Assembly (NCBI RefSeq): GCF_001953885.1
Contig: NZ_MQUS01000001.1
Span: 620,001-684,000 of the forward strand
DNA length: 64,000 nt
Direction of reading: 5' to 3'
Origin: Streptomyces sp. IMTB 2501
GTDB lineage: Bacteria > Actinomycetota > Actinomycetes > Streptomycetales > Streptomycetaceae
Shown: positions 18,081 through 27,705 of the stretch, one piece after another
Layout: each line of letters starts with the position of its first letter
How positions within the stretch are numbered: the first letter of the stretch is position 1
Made by a program: the position numbers and the translations under genes
The notes under the pieces: generated by a model
Databases searched by the model: none
Told to the model about the DNA's origin: nothing
What the model saw: only the letters and a program-made list of their open reading frames with translations

Positions 18081-20720
18081 GTGTCCGTACCAACCCGCAG
18101 AAGACGGTGGTTCACGCTCTGTGCGCTCACCGCGTCCGCCGCACTCGTCGCGATACCCCCGTCCGCCGCCTCCGGGCGCTCGGTGAGTCCCTTCGGTGTC
18201 CGCGTCCTCGGTCAACTGGCCAAGGAACGCGAGCAGTCGGTGGGTGCCAGTTCCCCGCACCTGGCGGCGGGCGGTGACCACGGCGACGAAGCGGACGAGA
18301 TCGCCGAGGGCGCGGACCAGTACGCCGAGGCCCGCACCTCACCCGGTGTGGTCGCACCGGGCGCGTACGGCGCCGCCTGGCACGACCTCACCAGCCTCAG
18401 GAGCACGGGCGGCAGTTGGCGCAACATCACCGACCTGCCGTACGACTCCGACGATCCGCGCTACCGCGACATCGACTCCAACTCCAGTGGCGGCGGCGGA
18501 GACGTCACGGGCCGGATGGCGGCGATCGCGGCCGACGACGACGGCTACGTGTACGCGGGCAGCGCCGGCGGCGGAGTCTGGCGCTCGCGCACCGGGGGCG
18601 GCCACTGGCAGCCCATCAGTGACGGGCTGCCCGCCCAGTCCACCGGCGCCCTCGCCCTCGACGGCGCGGGCCGGCTGTGGCTGGGCACCGGTGAGGCCAC
18701 CACCAACGCCGACGCCTATCCCGGCAGCGGCGTCTACGTCCTCACCCACCCGCACCACGGCACCTTCACCGCGCGCAGCCGGGTCGGCGGCGACGAGCTG
18801 GAGAGCACCACCATCCACGAGCTGCGCTTCGGCGGCGACACGGTGTGGGCGGCCACCGGCAAGGGCGTGTGGAGCCACTCCACCAAGCAGCTGGGCGGTC
18901 CCTGGAAGCTGGAGTTCGCGCCCAACCCCGACTATCTGCCGGGCGGTTCGAAGGCGAACGACCCGAGCGCCCCGTACAAGAACATCGCCAACGACATCGC
19001 CGTCGACCCCAAGGACCCCACCAAGGTGGTCCTCGCCGTCGGCTGGCGCAGCGGCGACGACTACAACGGCTTCTACACCAGGGCGGGCGGCGCCTGGACC
19101 CGGATCACCAGCGGCCTCGGTGACCTCCCGGCGGACGCGGCCAACGTCGGCAACGTCACCTTCGCCCGCTCCGCCGACGGCTCCCGCTACTACGCCATCG
19201 ACCAGTCCCCGCAGCAGCTGAACACCAACCCGGACAGCGGCCTGGAGGGCATCTACGTCTCCAAGTCCGGCTCACCGACCGGCCCATGGACGCAGATCGC
19301 CGGCTACAAGGGCCTCGCCGCCGACAACTCCGCACTGACCACGGCCGGTTACATGCCCGGCGTCCAGGCCTGGTACAACCAGTTCCTCGCCGTCGACCCG
19401 AGCGACGCGCAGCACGTGTACGCCGGCCTGGAAGAGGTCTACGAGACCAACGACGGCGGCGGCACCTGGTCCACCGTCGGCCCGTACTGGAACTTCCCCT
19501 TCTCCTGCTGGAGCATCGACCCGTCCCGGCAGAGCGGCTCCTGCAGCCAGACCACCCACTCCGACCAGCACGGCGTCGCCATCGGCCGCTACGACGGCAA
19601 GAGCTTCGTGTACGTCGGCAACGACGGCGGTGTCTACAAGCGGCCGGTGAGCGGTGCCCAGGACGCCTCCGGACACGCCACCGACTGGACGTCCCTCAAC
19701 GACGGCACCATCGACACCCTGCAGTACTACTCCGTCGGCATCGGCAAGGACCTCGACCACGGCGGCCTCGCCGTCACCGGCGGCCTCCAGGACAACGGCC
19801 AGTCCATCCTGCGCGGCAACGACACGGTCATGGGCTCCAACTTCGGCGGCGACGGCGGCGACACGCTCACCGATCCGGCCAACGGCTGCGACATCGCCCA
19901 GGAGTACGTCTACCTCGCCGTCCAGGTCACCCAGAACTGCGCCGTGAACGACGGCAGTTGGACCACGGACGCGACCAAGGCCACCTCGTACGCCGTCGCC
20001 CCGCCCGACAACGCCACCAGCGAGGCCCGCTTCATCGCCCCGCTCGCGGCGGACATGAAGAACGGTGACACCTGGATCGCCGGCGGTCGCCACATCTGGG
20101 TCCAGACCCATGGCTACGCCATCCGCAGCGGCTCCGAGTGGACCAGCGTGCACGACTTCGGCGCCGGCCGCACCGCGACCGCCGTCGCCGCGTCCGGCGG
20201 CAGGATCTACGCCGCCTGGTGCGGCCCCTGCAACAACCAGGGCTTCGCCCGCGGTATCGCCGTCGGCAACGCGGACGGCACCGGCTGGCACGACATCAGC
20301 CTGCCCGTCGACGGGACCGTGCCCAACCGCTACCTGAGCGGCTTCGCCGTCGACCCGAAGAACGCCGACCATGTCTTCCTCACCGTCAACGGCTTCTCCC
20401 GGCACTGGACCGAGGGCCCCGGCGCGGGCGTCGGCCATGTCTTCGAGTCCACCGACGGCGGCACCACCTGGAAGGACATCTCGGCCAACCTGCCCGACGT
20501 GCCCACCGACTCCGCCCTGGTCATGGCGGACGGCGGCCTCGCCGTCGCCACCGACCTCGGCGTCGTCCACCGCGCGCCGGGCCGCACCACCTGGCAGCGC
20601 GTCGGCAGCCTGCCGGCCGTGGCGGTACTCCAGCTGAAGACGAGCCCGGACGGCGGCACGCTGTACGCCGCGACGCACGGCCGGGGCATCTACACCGTGA
20701 AGGTGTGCGACCTCCGCTGA
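18081..20720 (+). CDS. Secreted BNR/Asp-box beta-propeller glycosyl hydrolase-like protein
   Basis: Exported protein of 879 residues from GTG 18081, which has GGGAGG 6 bp upstream. The signal peptide is at about 1-35 (RRRWFTLCALTASAALVAIP). The rest is a tandem seven-bladed-propeller type architecture with many Asp-box/BNR motifs, for example NDGGGTWSTV and STDGGTTWKDI, as in xyloglucanase (GH74) and sialidase folds. Catalytic residues of GH74 cannot be assigned with confidence, so hydrolytic activity is unproven. It ends with the strand-closing blade TLYAATHGRGIYTVKV. It is monocistronic, followed by a strong hairpin. Confidence 0.8.
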   Translation: MSVPTRRRRWFTLCALTASAALVAIPPSAASGRSVSPFGVRVLGQLAKEREQSVGASSPHLAAGGDHGDEADEIAEGADQYAEARTSPGVVAPGAYGAAWHDLTSLRSTGGSWRNITDLPYDSDDPRYRDIDSNSSGGGGDVTGRMAAIAADDDGYVYAGSAGGGVWRSRTGGGHWQPISDGLPAQSTGALALDGAGRLWLGTGEATTNADAYPGSGVYVLTHPHHGTFTARSRVGGDELESTTIHELRFGGDTVWAATGKGVWSHSTKQLGGPWKLEFAPNPDYLPGGSKANDPSAPYKNIANDIAVDPKDPTKVVLAVGWRSGDDYNGFYTRAGGAWTRITSGLGDLPADAANVGNVTFARSADGSRYYAIDQSPQQLNTNPDSGLEGIYVSKSGSPTGPWTQIAGYKGLAADNSALTTAGYMPGVQAWYNQFLAVDPSDAQHVYAGLEEVYETNDGGGTWSTVGPYWNFPFSCWSIDPSRQSGSCSQTTHSDQHGVAIGRYDGKSFVYVGNDGGVYKRPVSGAQDASGHATDWTSLNDGTIDTLQYYSVGIGKDLDHGGLAVTGGLQDNGQSILRGNDTVMGSNFGGDGGDTLTDPANGCDIAQEYVYLAVQVTQNCAVNDGSWTTDATKATSYAVAPPDNATSEARFIAPLAADMKNGDTWIAGGRHIWVQTHGYAIRSGSEWTSVHDFGAGRTATAVAASGGRIYAAWCGPCNNQGFARGIAVGNADGTGWHDISLPVDGTVPNRYLSGFAVDPKNADHVFLTVNGFSRHWTEGPGAGVGHVFESTDGGTTWKDISANLPDVPTDSALVMADGGLAVATDLGVVHRAPGRTTWQRVGSLPAVAVLQLKTSPDGGTLYAATHGRGIYTVKVCDLR

Positions 20721-20735
20721 CCGCTGGAACGCACC

Positions 20736-20772
20736 GGAGGGGTGGCCCCTGAGCAGCAGGGGTCACCCCTCC
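20736..20772. terminator. Hairpin terminator shared by convergent genes
   Basis: GGAGGGGTGGCCCCTG (20736-20751) pairs with CAGGGGTCACCCCTCC (20757-20772), a 16-bp stem with a single mismatch and a 5-base loop. It lies 15 bp past the BNR-protein stop and downstream of the ABC operon on the other strand. Confidence 0.8.
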
Positions 20773-20918
20773 CGCGCGAACCGGGCGGCGCGGGGCCGGG
20801 TCCGGCATGCGGCTACCGCCGGAATGGGGCCCCCGAGGTTCGAGCGAAGCCGAGAACTCGGGGAAGCGAGCAGCCACGTCGAGTCCGCAGACGACCGACG
20901 GCACCTCCTGGCACTCGC

Positions 20919-21686
20919 TCACCCCGGCCCTCCCGGCGGAGCGCCCCGCACCGCCCGTCCCACCTCCGTGCGCAGCGCCACGAAACCCGGCAGGCTCCGT
21001 GTGGTGATCTGGTCGCGTTCACCCGGCAGGTCGACCGGCAGGTCCCGGACAATACGAGAGCCGGGACCGGGGGAGAGGACGACGACGCGGTCGCCGACGT
21101 ACACGCTCTCGTCGATGTCGTGGGTGACGAACACGATCGTCGTGCCGTCGGCGCGATGGACCTCCAGGAGCAGGTCCTCCAGGTCCTCCCGGGTGCCGGC
21201 GTCCAGCGAGCCGAACGGCTCGTCCATGAGCATCAGGGAGGGCCGGCAGACCAGGGCACGGGCGATGGCGACCCGCTGCTGCATGCCGCCGGACAACTCG
21301 CGCGGACGGCGCCGGGCGACCCCGTGCAGCCCGACCCGTTCCAGGATCGTCTCGGCCTCGGAACGGCGGGCGGAGCGCCCGAGGCCCCGCCGGCGCAGCG
21401 GCAGGGCCACGTTGTCGCGGACGGTGAGCCAGGGCAGCAGAGAGCGGCCGTACTCCTGGAAGACGACCGCGAGCCGCTCCGGTACCCCGGTCACCGGTGT
21501 CCCGTCGACCGTCACCGTGCCCTCCTGCGCGGACAGGAGCCCGGCGATGGTGCGCAACAGCGTGGACTTGCCGCAGCCGGAGGGCCCGACCACGCTGAGG
21601 AGTTGCCCGTCGGGCACGGTGAGGCTGATGCCGTCCAGGACATGCTGGTCGCCGAAGTGCCGGCTGACGGAGTCGAGGCGCAGCAT
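20919..21686 (-). CDS. ABC transporter ATP-binding protein (SsuB/TauB/NrtD type)
   Basis: Cytoplasmic ATPase of an importer, 255 residues. Walker A GPSGCGKST is at 34-42, the Q-loop is VVFQEYGRSLLPW, the signature is LSGGMQQR, Walker B is LMLMDEPFGSLD, and the switch His is in FVTHDIDE. The Q-loop and signature are those of nitrate/sulfonate/taurine importers. It starts 3 bp after the decarboxylase stop and is the last gene of a five-gene operon with the binding protein and two permeases. Unusually, it is separated from the permeases by an enzyme gene. Confidence 0.92.
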   Translation of the reverse strand: MLRLDSVSRHFGDQHVLDGISLTVPDGQLLSVVGPSGCGKSTLLRTIAGLLSAQEGTVTVDGTPVTGVPERLAVVFQEYGRSLLPWLTVRDNVALPLRRRGLGRSARRSEAETILERVGLHGVARRRPRELSGGMQQRVAIARALVCRPSLMLMDEPFGSLDAGTREDLEDLLLEVHRADGTTIVFVTHDIDESVYVGDRVVVLSPGPGSRIVRDLPVDLPGERDQITTRSLPGFVALRTEVGRAVRGAPPGGPG

Positions 21687-21689
21687 CCC

Positions 21690-23297
21690 TCACCCGGCCC
21701 AGGGTTCGTACAGGGTGCCCGCGCCGCCGGTGACCCGCAGGTGCAGCAGGAAGGGGCCCGCGTCGTCGCCGCGGCCGAGGGCGTGCTCCAGCGCGGCCGG
21801 CAACTCCTCGGGGTGTTCGGCTCGGGCCGCCGGGCAGCCGAAGGACTCCGCGAGCGCCGCGAAGTCGATCCCGGTGATGTCCGTACCGGGTATGGACGGG
21901 ATGCCGATCCGGCGTCCCAGCGCGCGGACGGCCGCGTAACCGCCGTTGTCCAGCAGGACGTAGGTGACCGGAGCCGCGTGCTGAGCCGCGCTCCACAGCG
22001 CCTGCACCGAGTACAGCGCCGAACCGTCGCCGACCACGCACACCACCCGGCGCCGGTCGGCGAGCGCCCTGCCGACCGCCAGCGGCAGGCCCCAGCCGAG
22101 CGCCCCGCTGCCCGTGGTCAGGAAGCCTCCGCCCAGCTCGATGGGCACGCGCGCGTGCAGCGTGTCACGGTGACTCGGCGCTTCCTCGACGAGGACCCGG
22201 TCGTGCGGCAGCCGGGCGCGCAGCAGATCGAAGAACAGCTCCGGCGTGATGGGCCCCTCCACGCGGGCCGGGACGGGAGCCGGCCGGGGCGGCGGCGGAT
22301 CGCGGTCGGGTTCCTTGAGCAGCTCGGTGAGCCGGGCCAGCGCTGGCCGCAGGGTGGTGACGAGGCTGGTCCCGGTGGGCAGCCAGGCGGCCTGGCCGGG
22401 GTCGCAGTCCAGGTGGAACAGCTCGGTGCCGGGCGCGAGCGGAGGTCCGTCGTCCGCCACGTGATAGGTGAACACCGGTGCGCCGAGGGCGACCACCACG
22501 TCGTACGGGGCGAGCCGCGCGGCCAGTTGACGGGCGACCGGCGGCAGGAATCCCTGGAACAGCGGGTGGGACTCCGGGAAGCCGGAGCGGCCGGAGAGCG
22601 GGCTGATCCACACCCCGGCCCGGATGCGCTCGGCCAGCGCCCGCACCTGTTCCAGCGCGTCCTCGTCGTCCACGCCCGGGCCCACCACCAGTGCCGGGCG
22701 CGCACAAGAGGCCAGCCGGCCGGCGAGCGCGGCGAGGGCGTCGGGGTCGGCCGTGAACGCCGAGTGCACCGCGCGCGGTGCGACGGGCACGGCGGGCCGG
22801 TCCCAGTCGTCCTCGGGCACGGACACGAACACGGGGCCGCGCGGATGCGTCATCGCGATCCGGTACGCCTCGGCGAGCACGGCCGGTACGTCCTCGGCCC
22901 GCTCCGGCTGCCGGGCGGACTTCACGTAAGGGCGCGGGAACACGGCCGGTTCGTCGGCGCCCAGGAACGGCCGCAGCTGGATCAGCGAGCGCGCCTGCTG
23001 TCCCGCCACGATCACCAGCGGCACCCGGTCGCGAAAGGCGTTGAACACCGCGCCGAGCGCGTGCCCCACCCCGCCCGCCGAGTGCAGGCAGACGAAGGCG
23101 GCCCGCCGGGTGCCGAGGGCGTGTCCGGCCGCCATGCCGACGGCGACCGACTCCTGCAGGCCCAGCACATAGGTGAAGTCGTCCGGCCAGTCACGGAACA
23201 TCCGCAGCTCCGTGGAGCCCGGATTGCCGAAGACCGTGGTCATACCGGTCTCGCGCAGCAGCCGTACGACCGCGCCCCGGACCGTGGTCGTCGTCAT
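21690..23297 (-). CDS. mdlC: Benzoylformate decarboxylase-like ThDP enzyme
   Basis: Thiamine-diphosphate enzyme predicted to decarboxylate an aryl 2-oxoacid such as benzoylformate to the aldehyde; 535 residues, normal for the group. The active-site set of benzoylformate decarboxylase is recognisable: S28 in GNPGSTE, E49 in LQES, H72 in LHSAGGVGHA, and H279 in VFTYHVADDG. The ThDP-binding GDGSALYSVQALW is in the C-terminal third. ATG 23297 follows GAGGGAGGA and overlaps the upstream permease stop by 4 bp. Translational coupling inside an ABC importer operon suggests that the imported compound, or a close derivative, is its substrate. The exact substrate is inference. Confidence 0.82.
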   Translation of the reverse strand: MTTTTVRGAVVRLLRETGMTTVFGNPGSTELRMFRDWPDDFTYVLGLQESVAVGMAAGHALGTRRAAFVCLHSAGGVGHALGAVFNAFRDRVPLVIVAGQQARSLIQLRPFLGADEPAVFPRPYVKSARQPERAEDVPAVLAEAYRIAMTHPRGPVFVSVPEDDWDRPAVPVAPRAVHSAFTADPDALAALAGRLASCARPALVVGPGVDDEDALEQVRALAERIRAGVWISPLSGRSGFPESHPLFQGFLPPVARQLAARLAPYDVVVALGAPVFTYHVADDGPPLAPGTELFHLDCDPGQAAWLPTGTSLVTTLRPALARLTELLKEPDRDPPPPRPAPVPARVEGPITPELFFDLLRARLPHDRVLVEEAPSHRDTLHARVPIELGGGFLTTGSGALGWGLPLAVGRALADRRRVVCVVGDGSALYSVQALWSAAQHAAPVTYVLLDNGGYAAVRALGRRIGIPSIPGTDITGIDFAALAESFGCPAARAEHPEELPAALEHALGRGDDAGPFLLHLRVTGGAGTLYEPWAG

Positions 23298-24127
23298 GCC
23301 GTCCTCCCTCGGGACGTCCCTGGGCCGACGAGCCGTCTCTCGACCGCCAGCAGACCGGTGTTGAGGAGATACCCGAGCGCGCCGAGCAGCAGCAGTGCCG
23401 ACCACACGGTGAGCAGGTCGGAGCGGGTCTGGGCGTCGGTGAGCGTGAAGCCGATACCGTTGTCGCTGCCCGGCAGGAGCTCCGAGAACACCATCAGGAT
23501 CAGGGACAGCGACAGACTGAGCCGGAGCCCCGCGAAGATCCGGGGCAGCGCCGAGGGCAGGATCAAGAACCACAGCCGTTCGGGCGCCGTCAGCCGCAGC
23601 ACGGCCGCCACCTCAAGTCGCAGCGGGTCGGTCGCCCGGGCGCCCTCGGCCGAGTTGACCAGCACCGGCCATACGGCGCTGAACGCGATCGACGCCACCT
23701 GCATGGGCGTGCCGAAGTCGAAGACGACGACGAACACCGGCACCAGCGCGGGCGGCGGCACGGCCCGCGCGAACTGCAGCACCGGGTCGCACAGCGCGTA
23801 CGCCGCCCGGGAGCGGCCCATGGCGATCCCCAGAGTGATCCCGGCGACGGCGGCGAACGCGAACCCGGCCGCCATCCGGCCCAGGCTCGGCAGGATGGTC
23901 TCGACGGCGGCCGAGGTGAGGAACAGATGGCCGACGGGCCCCGAGAACCACAGGTCGCGGGCGTGCCGGGCGATGCGCAGTGGCGGCGGGAAGTAGACGC
24001 TGCCCTGCGCACGGGCGGCCAGCTCCCAAAAGCCGGCGGCGACGAGCAGCACCGACCAGCGCAGCAGGAAGGGGACGGCGGTGGCGCGGGGTGCTCCGGG
24101 CCGCCCGTCGCCCTGTGTCTCGGTCAT
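23294..24127 (-). CDS. ABC transporter permease (TauC/SsuC type)
   Basis: Six-helix inner-membrane permease of 277 residues. The cytoplasmic EAA-like loop VLRLTAPERLWFLILPSALP interacts with the ATPase. ATG 24127 overlaps the stop of the preceding permease gene by 4 bp (ATGA) and its own stop overlaps the decarboxylase start by 4 bp. This permease carries a slightly longer N-terminus (TETQGDGRPGAPR). Together with 24124-24930 it should form a heterodimeric channel for an organic acid. Confidence 0.88.
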   Translation of the reverse strand: MTETQGDGRPGAPRATAVPFLLRWSVLLVAAGFWELAARAQGSVYFPPPLRIARHARDLWFSGPVGHLFLTSAAVETILPSLGRMAAGFAFAAVAGITLGIAMGRSRAAYALCDPVLQFARAVPPPALVPVFVVVFDFGTPMQVASIAFSAVWPVLVNSAEGARATDPLRLEVAAVLRLTAPERLWFLILPSALPRIFAGLRLSLSLSLILMVFSELLPGSDNGIGFTLTDAQTRSDLLTVWSALLLLGALGYLLNTGLLAVERRLVGPGTSRGRTA

Positions 24128-24930
24128 GGCCGGCCCCGATCCGGCTTCCCGGTCTCCGTGCGTGGCTCCTGCGCCCAGGCGAACAACCGCCGCTCCACGC
24201 CGACCAGTACGCCGTTGATCACCAGCCCGAGAGTGCCCGCCCACACCACCCCGGCCAGCACGTCCCGCGTACCGTCGGTCGCCGTCTCGGACTGGGCGAT
24301 GAAGATGCCGAGGCCCTGGCCGAAGCCGGAGAGCAGCTCTGTCGCGACGGCGAGGATCAGGGCGACCGCGGCCGATATCCGCACCCCGGCGGCGATGAAC
24401 GGGGCGGTGGCCGGCAACTCCACCCGCAGCAGCACCGCGAGCCGCCCGAATCCGAAGGCGCGCAGGGTCTCCTTGGCCAGCGGGTCGGTCTCGCCGAGGC
24501 CGTAGACGGTGTTGAACAGCACCGGCCAGAGCGAGGCGTAGGCGACCAGCGTCACCTCCGTCTCCGTGCCGGAGCCGAGCAGCAACGACACCAGCGGGAT
24601 CAGCGCGACGGACGGCAGCGGCCGCAGAAACTCGATCACCGCGCGTACGGCGGCCTCCACGACCGGTACCGCGCCCAGCAGCAGCCCCAGCGGTACGGCG
24701 ATCGCGCAGGCGAGCCCGAGGCCCAGTGCCCACGCCCGCAGCGTCACCCCGATCCCGTCGAGAAAGGCGGGGTCACCTGCCAACCGGGCGGCGCGGGCGA
24801 GGACTTCGGAGGCGGGCGGCAGATAGCCGCGCCGCACGATCCCGGCCCGGGAGACCGCCTCGCAGACCCCGAAGGCCACCGCGGCGCCCAGCAGGCCGAG
24901 CGCCGAATTCTGCCGCCGTGTCATGTCCAC
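24124..24930 (-). CDS. ABC transporter permease (TauC/SsuC type)
   Basis: Second permease of the importer, 268 residues, six predicted helices. The EAA loop is seen as TLRAFGFGRLAVLLRVELPATAP. It starts 18 bp after the binding-protein stop. Having two distinct permease genes is unusual for the taurine/sulfonate group, which often uses a homodimer, and resembles importers for thiamine precursors or aromatic acids. The position in the operon is clear; the substrate is not. Confidence 0.88.
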   Translation of the reverse strand: MDMTRRQNSALGLLGAAVAFGVCEAVSRAGIVRRGYLPPASEVLARAARLAGDPAFLDGIGVTLRAWALGLGLACAIAVPLGLLLGAVPVVEAAVRAVIEFLRPLPSVALIPLVSLLLGSGTETEVTLVAYASLWPVLFNTVYGLGETDPLAKETLRAFGFGRLAVLLRVELPATAPFIAAGVRISAAVALILAVATELLSGFGQGLGIFIAQSETATDGTRDVLAGVVWAGTLGLVINGVLVGVERRLFAWAQEPRTETGKPDRGRP

Positions 24931-24948
24931 CGGGTCATGTCAGCCCCG

Positions 24949-25917
24949 TCACCGCACCAGCAGGGGCGTCGGATCGAAGTCCTTCTTCAGGAGCCCCTGG
25001 GCGCGCATGAGCCGGATGAGCCGGCGCAGGGCGGCCGGGTCGGCGGTCGTGGGATAGGTCGGCAGGTGGATCGAGGTGGCCTGGTCCGCGGTCACCTTGG
25101 CGTACTTCGGCAGCTCCGTGCGTACCGCTCCCGGATCCCCCGCGGCGAGCTTGGAGGCCGCCTCGACGGCGCGCCGGAAGCCCTCGGCGGCCTTCGGGTG
25201 CTTCTTCACGAAGTCGGCCGTGGTGACGTAACCGCTGGCCGGCAGGCCCAGTGCCGGTCCCGACCCGCCGTCCAGCAGCACCCGCGCGCCCAACTCGCCC
25301 TGGATCGCGGTGTCGAAGGGCTCGACCGCGTGGGCGGCGTCCACCTGGCCCTTCTCCAGGGCGGGGCCCATCTGCGGGAACAGGATCTGCCGGTAGACGG
25401 GCCGCCCGGCGCCCTGGGCGTCCAGGATCGCGTTCAGGGTCAGGGACTGGATGTTGTTGAGGACGGCGACGGCGACCTTCTTGCCCGCGAGGTCCGACGG
25501 CGACTTGAGGGCGGAGTCCCCGGGCACGAGGACGTCCATCATGTGCGGCGCGATCCGGACGCCCTCGGCGAGGATGCGCAGGTCCAGGGTGCCCTTCTCG
25601 TACGCCTGGAGGTAGGTGACGTAGTTCGCGCTCGCGATCACGCTCACCTGGCCCTTGAGCAGCGCGGGCAGCGCCTGGATGCTCTGCTGCACGGGCTGGA
25701 TGCGCACATCCAGGCCCTCCTTGGCGAACAGCCCGCGGTCCCGGGCCAGATAGAGGGCGGCCGAGTCGGTGAGCGGCAGCGCCGCGACGGTCAGCTGCTC
25801 GCGCCCGTCGCCGGAGGACGACGTGCCTCCGCTGTCGCAGCCCACGAGGACCAGCGCCGCCGCGGCCACGAGCGCGGCGAGCCGTTTCGTTCCCGAACGT
25901 GATCGACGTAATGCCAT
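24949..25917 (-). CDS. Solute-binding lipoprotein (NMT1/TauA-like)
   Basis: Substrate-capturing lipoprotein of the importer, 322 residues. The lipobox LVGC (C27) follows a basic start and hydrophobic stretch. The mature domain has the NMT1/SBP_bac type pattern: PLTDSAALYLARDRGLFAKEGL near the N-terminus and DLAGKKVAVAV in the middle. It is the first gene of the five-gene operon. The upstream palindrome ATGCC-GGTA-TGGCAT (about 25914-25929) overlaps the start and might be a control element. Ligand is unknown; by association with the decarboxylase an aryl 2-oxoacid or mandelate-like compound is a testable guess. Confidence 0.88.
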   Translation of the reverse strand: MALRRSRSGTKRLAALVAAAALVLVGCDSGGTSSSGDGREQLTVAALPLTDSAALYLARDRGLFAKEGLDVRIQPVQQSIQALPALLKGQVSVIASANYVTYLQAYEKGTLDLRILAEGVRIAPHMMDVLVPGDSALKSPSDLAGKKVAVAVLNNIQSLTLNAILDAQGAGRPVYRQILFPQMGPALEKGQVDAAHAVEPFDTAIQGELGARVLLDGGSGPALGLPASGYVTTADFVKKHPKAAEGFRRAVEAASKLAAGDPGAVRTELPKYAKVTADQATSIHLPTYPTTADPAALRRLIRLMRAQGLLKKDFDPTPLLVR

Positions 25918-26063
25918 ACCGGCATGACTACCCTGTCATTGTCATGATCGCTACAGAACGGTTCGGGATTTCGAGGCCTTTGGAGAAATACGCACGGGAA
26001 GCTTCGGGAAGCTCGGACGTCGTACGACCGAGGAGGCACACAGGCCGAGTTAGGGTCGCCGGT

Positions 26064-26626
26064 ATGGGACGGCGAGACGCGGGGGATGCGGGGGACGTGG
26101 GGATCGTGCACCCCGGGGCGATGGGCGCGCGGGTGGCGGCGCAGGCGGTGGCCGCGGGGGCGAGGGTGTGGTGGGTGCCGCAAGGACGCTGGCCGGCACC
26201 CGGGAGCGGGCCACCGAGGCCGGACTGCGCGCCGCCGCGGACCTGACGGAACTGGCGGAGCGCTGCGCGATCGTCCTCAGCGTGTGCCCGCCGGCTGCCG
26301 CGCCCGATGTCGCGGCGAGCGTGGCGGCCGCCGGATTCCGGGGCGTGTACGTCGACGCCAACGCCGTCAGTCCCCAACGGATGGGTGAGATCGGCGTGTT
26401 GTTCACGGGCGTGCCGGTGACGCTCGTGGACGGGGGCATCACCGGCCCGCCGCCCCGGACGAGAGGGACCACCCGCCTGTACTTGTCGGGCGAGCCGGAG
26501 GCGGTCGCGTCCGTGTCCGCCCTCTTCGACGGCACCCTGCTCACCCCGCACCCTCACGCCGTGACTGCGTCCGGTCGGTGCGGGGCGGGCGATCACCGTC
26601 GATCTCCGGCGGGCCCCGTGCCGTGA
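26064..26626 (+). pseudogene. Broken NAD(P)-dependent 3-hydroxyacid dehydrogenase-like gene
   Basis: The N-terminal Rossmann start VGIVHPGAMGARVAAQAV is in one frame, and the continuation TLAGTRERATEAGLRAAADL, CAIVLSVCPPAAAPDV and LVDGGITGPPP is in another. A frameshift lies near 26170-26190. The homologous family (6-phosphogluconate/3-hydroxyisobutyrate dehydrogenase-like, DUF1932 type) normally has a further helical C-terminal domain of about 100 residues, which is missing after LLTPHPHAV. It is therefore both frameshifted and truncated. It stands alone between the ABC operon and ppx. Confidence 0.72.
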
Positions 26627-26697
26627 CCGGAGCGCGATGGTGAGCGGCGTTCGGCTCGCCGCGGATCTGGGCAGGACCCCGTCACCCCAGCGACAGA

Positions 26698-27705
26698 TCA
26701 GGCCAGTGGGCCGGCGATACGGAGAGGCGCCGTGGAGTTCGGTGGGGCGGCGTCGGTGGGATCCGTGACGTCCGTCCACCAGGCCGCGCCGTCCTCGATG
26801 TAGCGCAGTAGCACGCCCTCGCGGATCGCCCATGGACAGACGACGGCCCCGCGCAGCCCCATGAGCTTCAGCGCCGTGTGGCCGACGACCGCTCCGGCCA
26901 GGCTCTGCGCGGCGCGCGGCGCGGAGATGCCGGGCAGTTGGGCGCGCTCGGCGGCGGGCAGCGCGGCGAGGGTGCGGACCGCCTCATGCAGCTCCCGGCA
27001 GCGCAACTCCCGCTGCACGAACGGGCCGTAGCGCCCGGGCGCCGCCCCGCACAACCGGGCCAGCTGCTGGAACGTACGGGAGCTGAGCGCGGCGGTGCGC
27101 GGCCGCTCCCAGCGGATCCGCGAAGCCACGTCCCGCAGCTCATGGCGGATCCGTCGGCGCAGTTCCTTCAGTTCCTCGGGCCCCGGGGGGTCCTGGACGC
27201 CGAGGTACTCCCGGGTGAGCCGGCTCGCGCCGAGCGGCAGCGAGGCGGCGAAGTCGGGCAGCCGGCCCCGGCCGAAGGCCACGTCCAGCGAGCCGCCGCC
27301 GATGTCGAGCACCGCGAGCGGACCGGCCTGCCAGCCGAGCCAGCGCCGGGCCGCGAGGAAGGTCAGCTCCGCCTCGGTCTCCCCCGGCAGGGTGCACATA
27401 TGGACACCAGTCCCGGCCGCCACCCGGCGCAGCACCTCCTGCCGGTTCGGCGCTCCGCGCACCACCGCGGTCGCGAAGGCCAGCGGCCCCGGTGCCTGCC
27501 ACCGCCGGGCCGTCGCCCCGGCCGCGCCCACCGCCTTCACCAACTCCTCCACCGCCTCGTCGGCGATGGTGCCGTCCGCACCGACGTGTTCGGACAGGCG
27601 CAGCTTCCACTTGACGGTGTGCACCGGCAACGGAACACCGTCCTCCACATCCGCGATCACCAACCGAACCGTGTTCGAACCCGCATCCACCACACTCACC
27701 CGCAT
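26698..27705 (-). CDS. ppx: Ppx/GppA-family exopolyphosphatase/pppGpp phosphatase
   Basis: Actin-like ATPase-fold phosphatase that trims polyphosphate or pppGpp. The 335-residue protein shows DAGSN at 7-11 (phosphate loop 1), PGETEAELTF with the catalytic Glu near 112-114, and LDIGGGS at 133-139 (phosphate loop 2). It lacks the extra C-terminal domains of enterobacterial Ppx, as is usual for actinobacterial paralogues. ATG 27705 is chosen because MRVSVVDAGSNT is the conserved start. Which substrate it prefers cannot be told. It is divergent from the FAD monooxygenase at 27892. Confidence 0.88.
   Translation of the reverse strand: MRVSVVDAGSNTVRLVIADVEDGVPLPVHTVKWKLRLSEHVGADGTIADEAVEELVKAVGAAGATARRWQAPGPLAFATAVVRGAPNRQEVLRRVAAGTGVHMCTLPGETEAELTFLAARRWLGWQAGPLAVLDIGGGSLDVAFGRGRLPDFAASLPLGASRLTREYLGVQDPPGPEELKELRRRIRHELRDVASRIRWERPRTAALSSRTFQQLARLCGAAPGRYGPFVQRELRCRELHEAVRTLAALPAAERAQLPGISAPRAAQSLAGAVVGHTALKLMGLRGAVVCPWAIREGVLLRYIEDGAAWWTDVTDPTDAAPPNSTAPLRIAGPLA

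Noticed and set aside
20742..23996. A 1084-codon plus-strand open frame across the ABC/decarboxylase operon
   Set aside because: Arg/Gly/Pro/Gln-rich composition and overlap with three clearly real genes on the minus strand mark it as a shadow frame.
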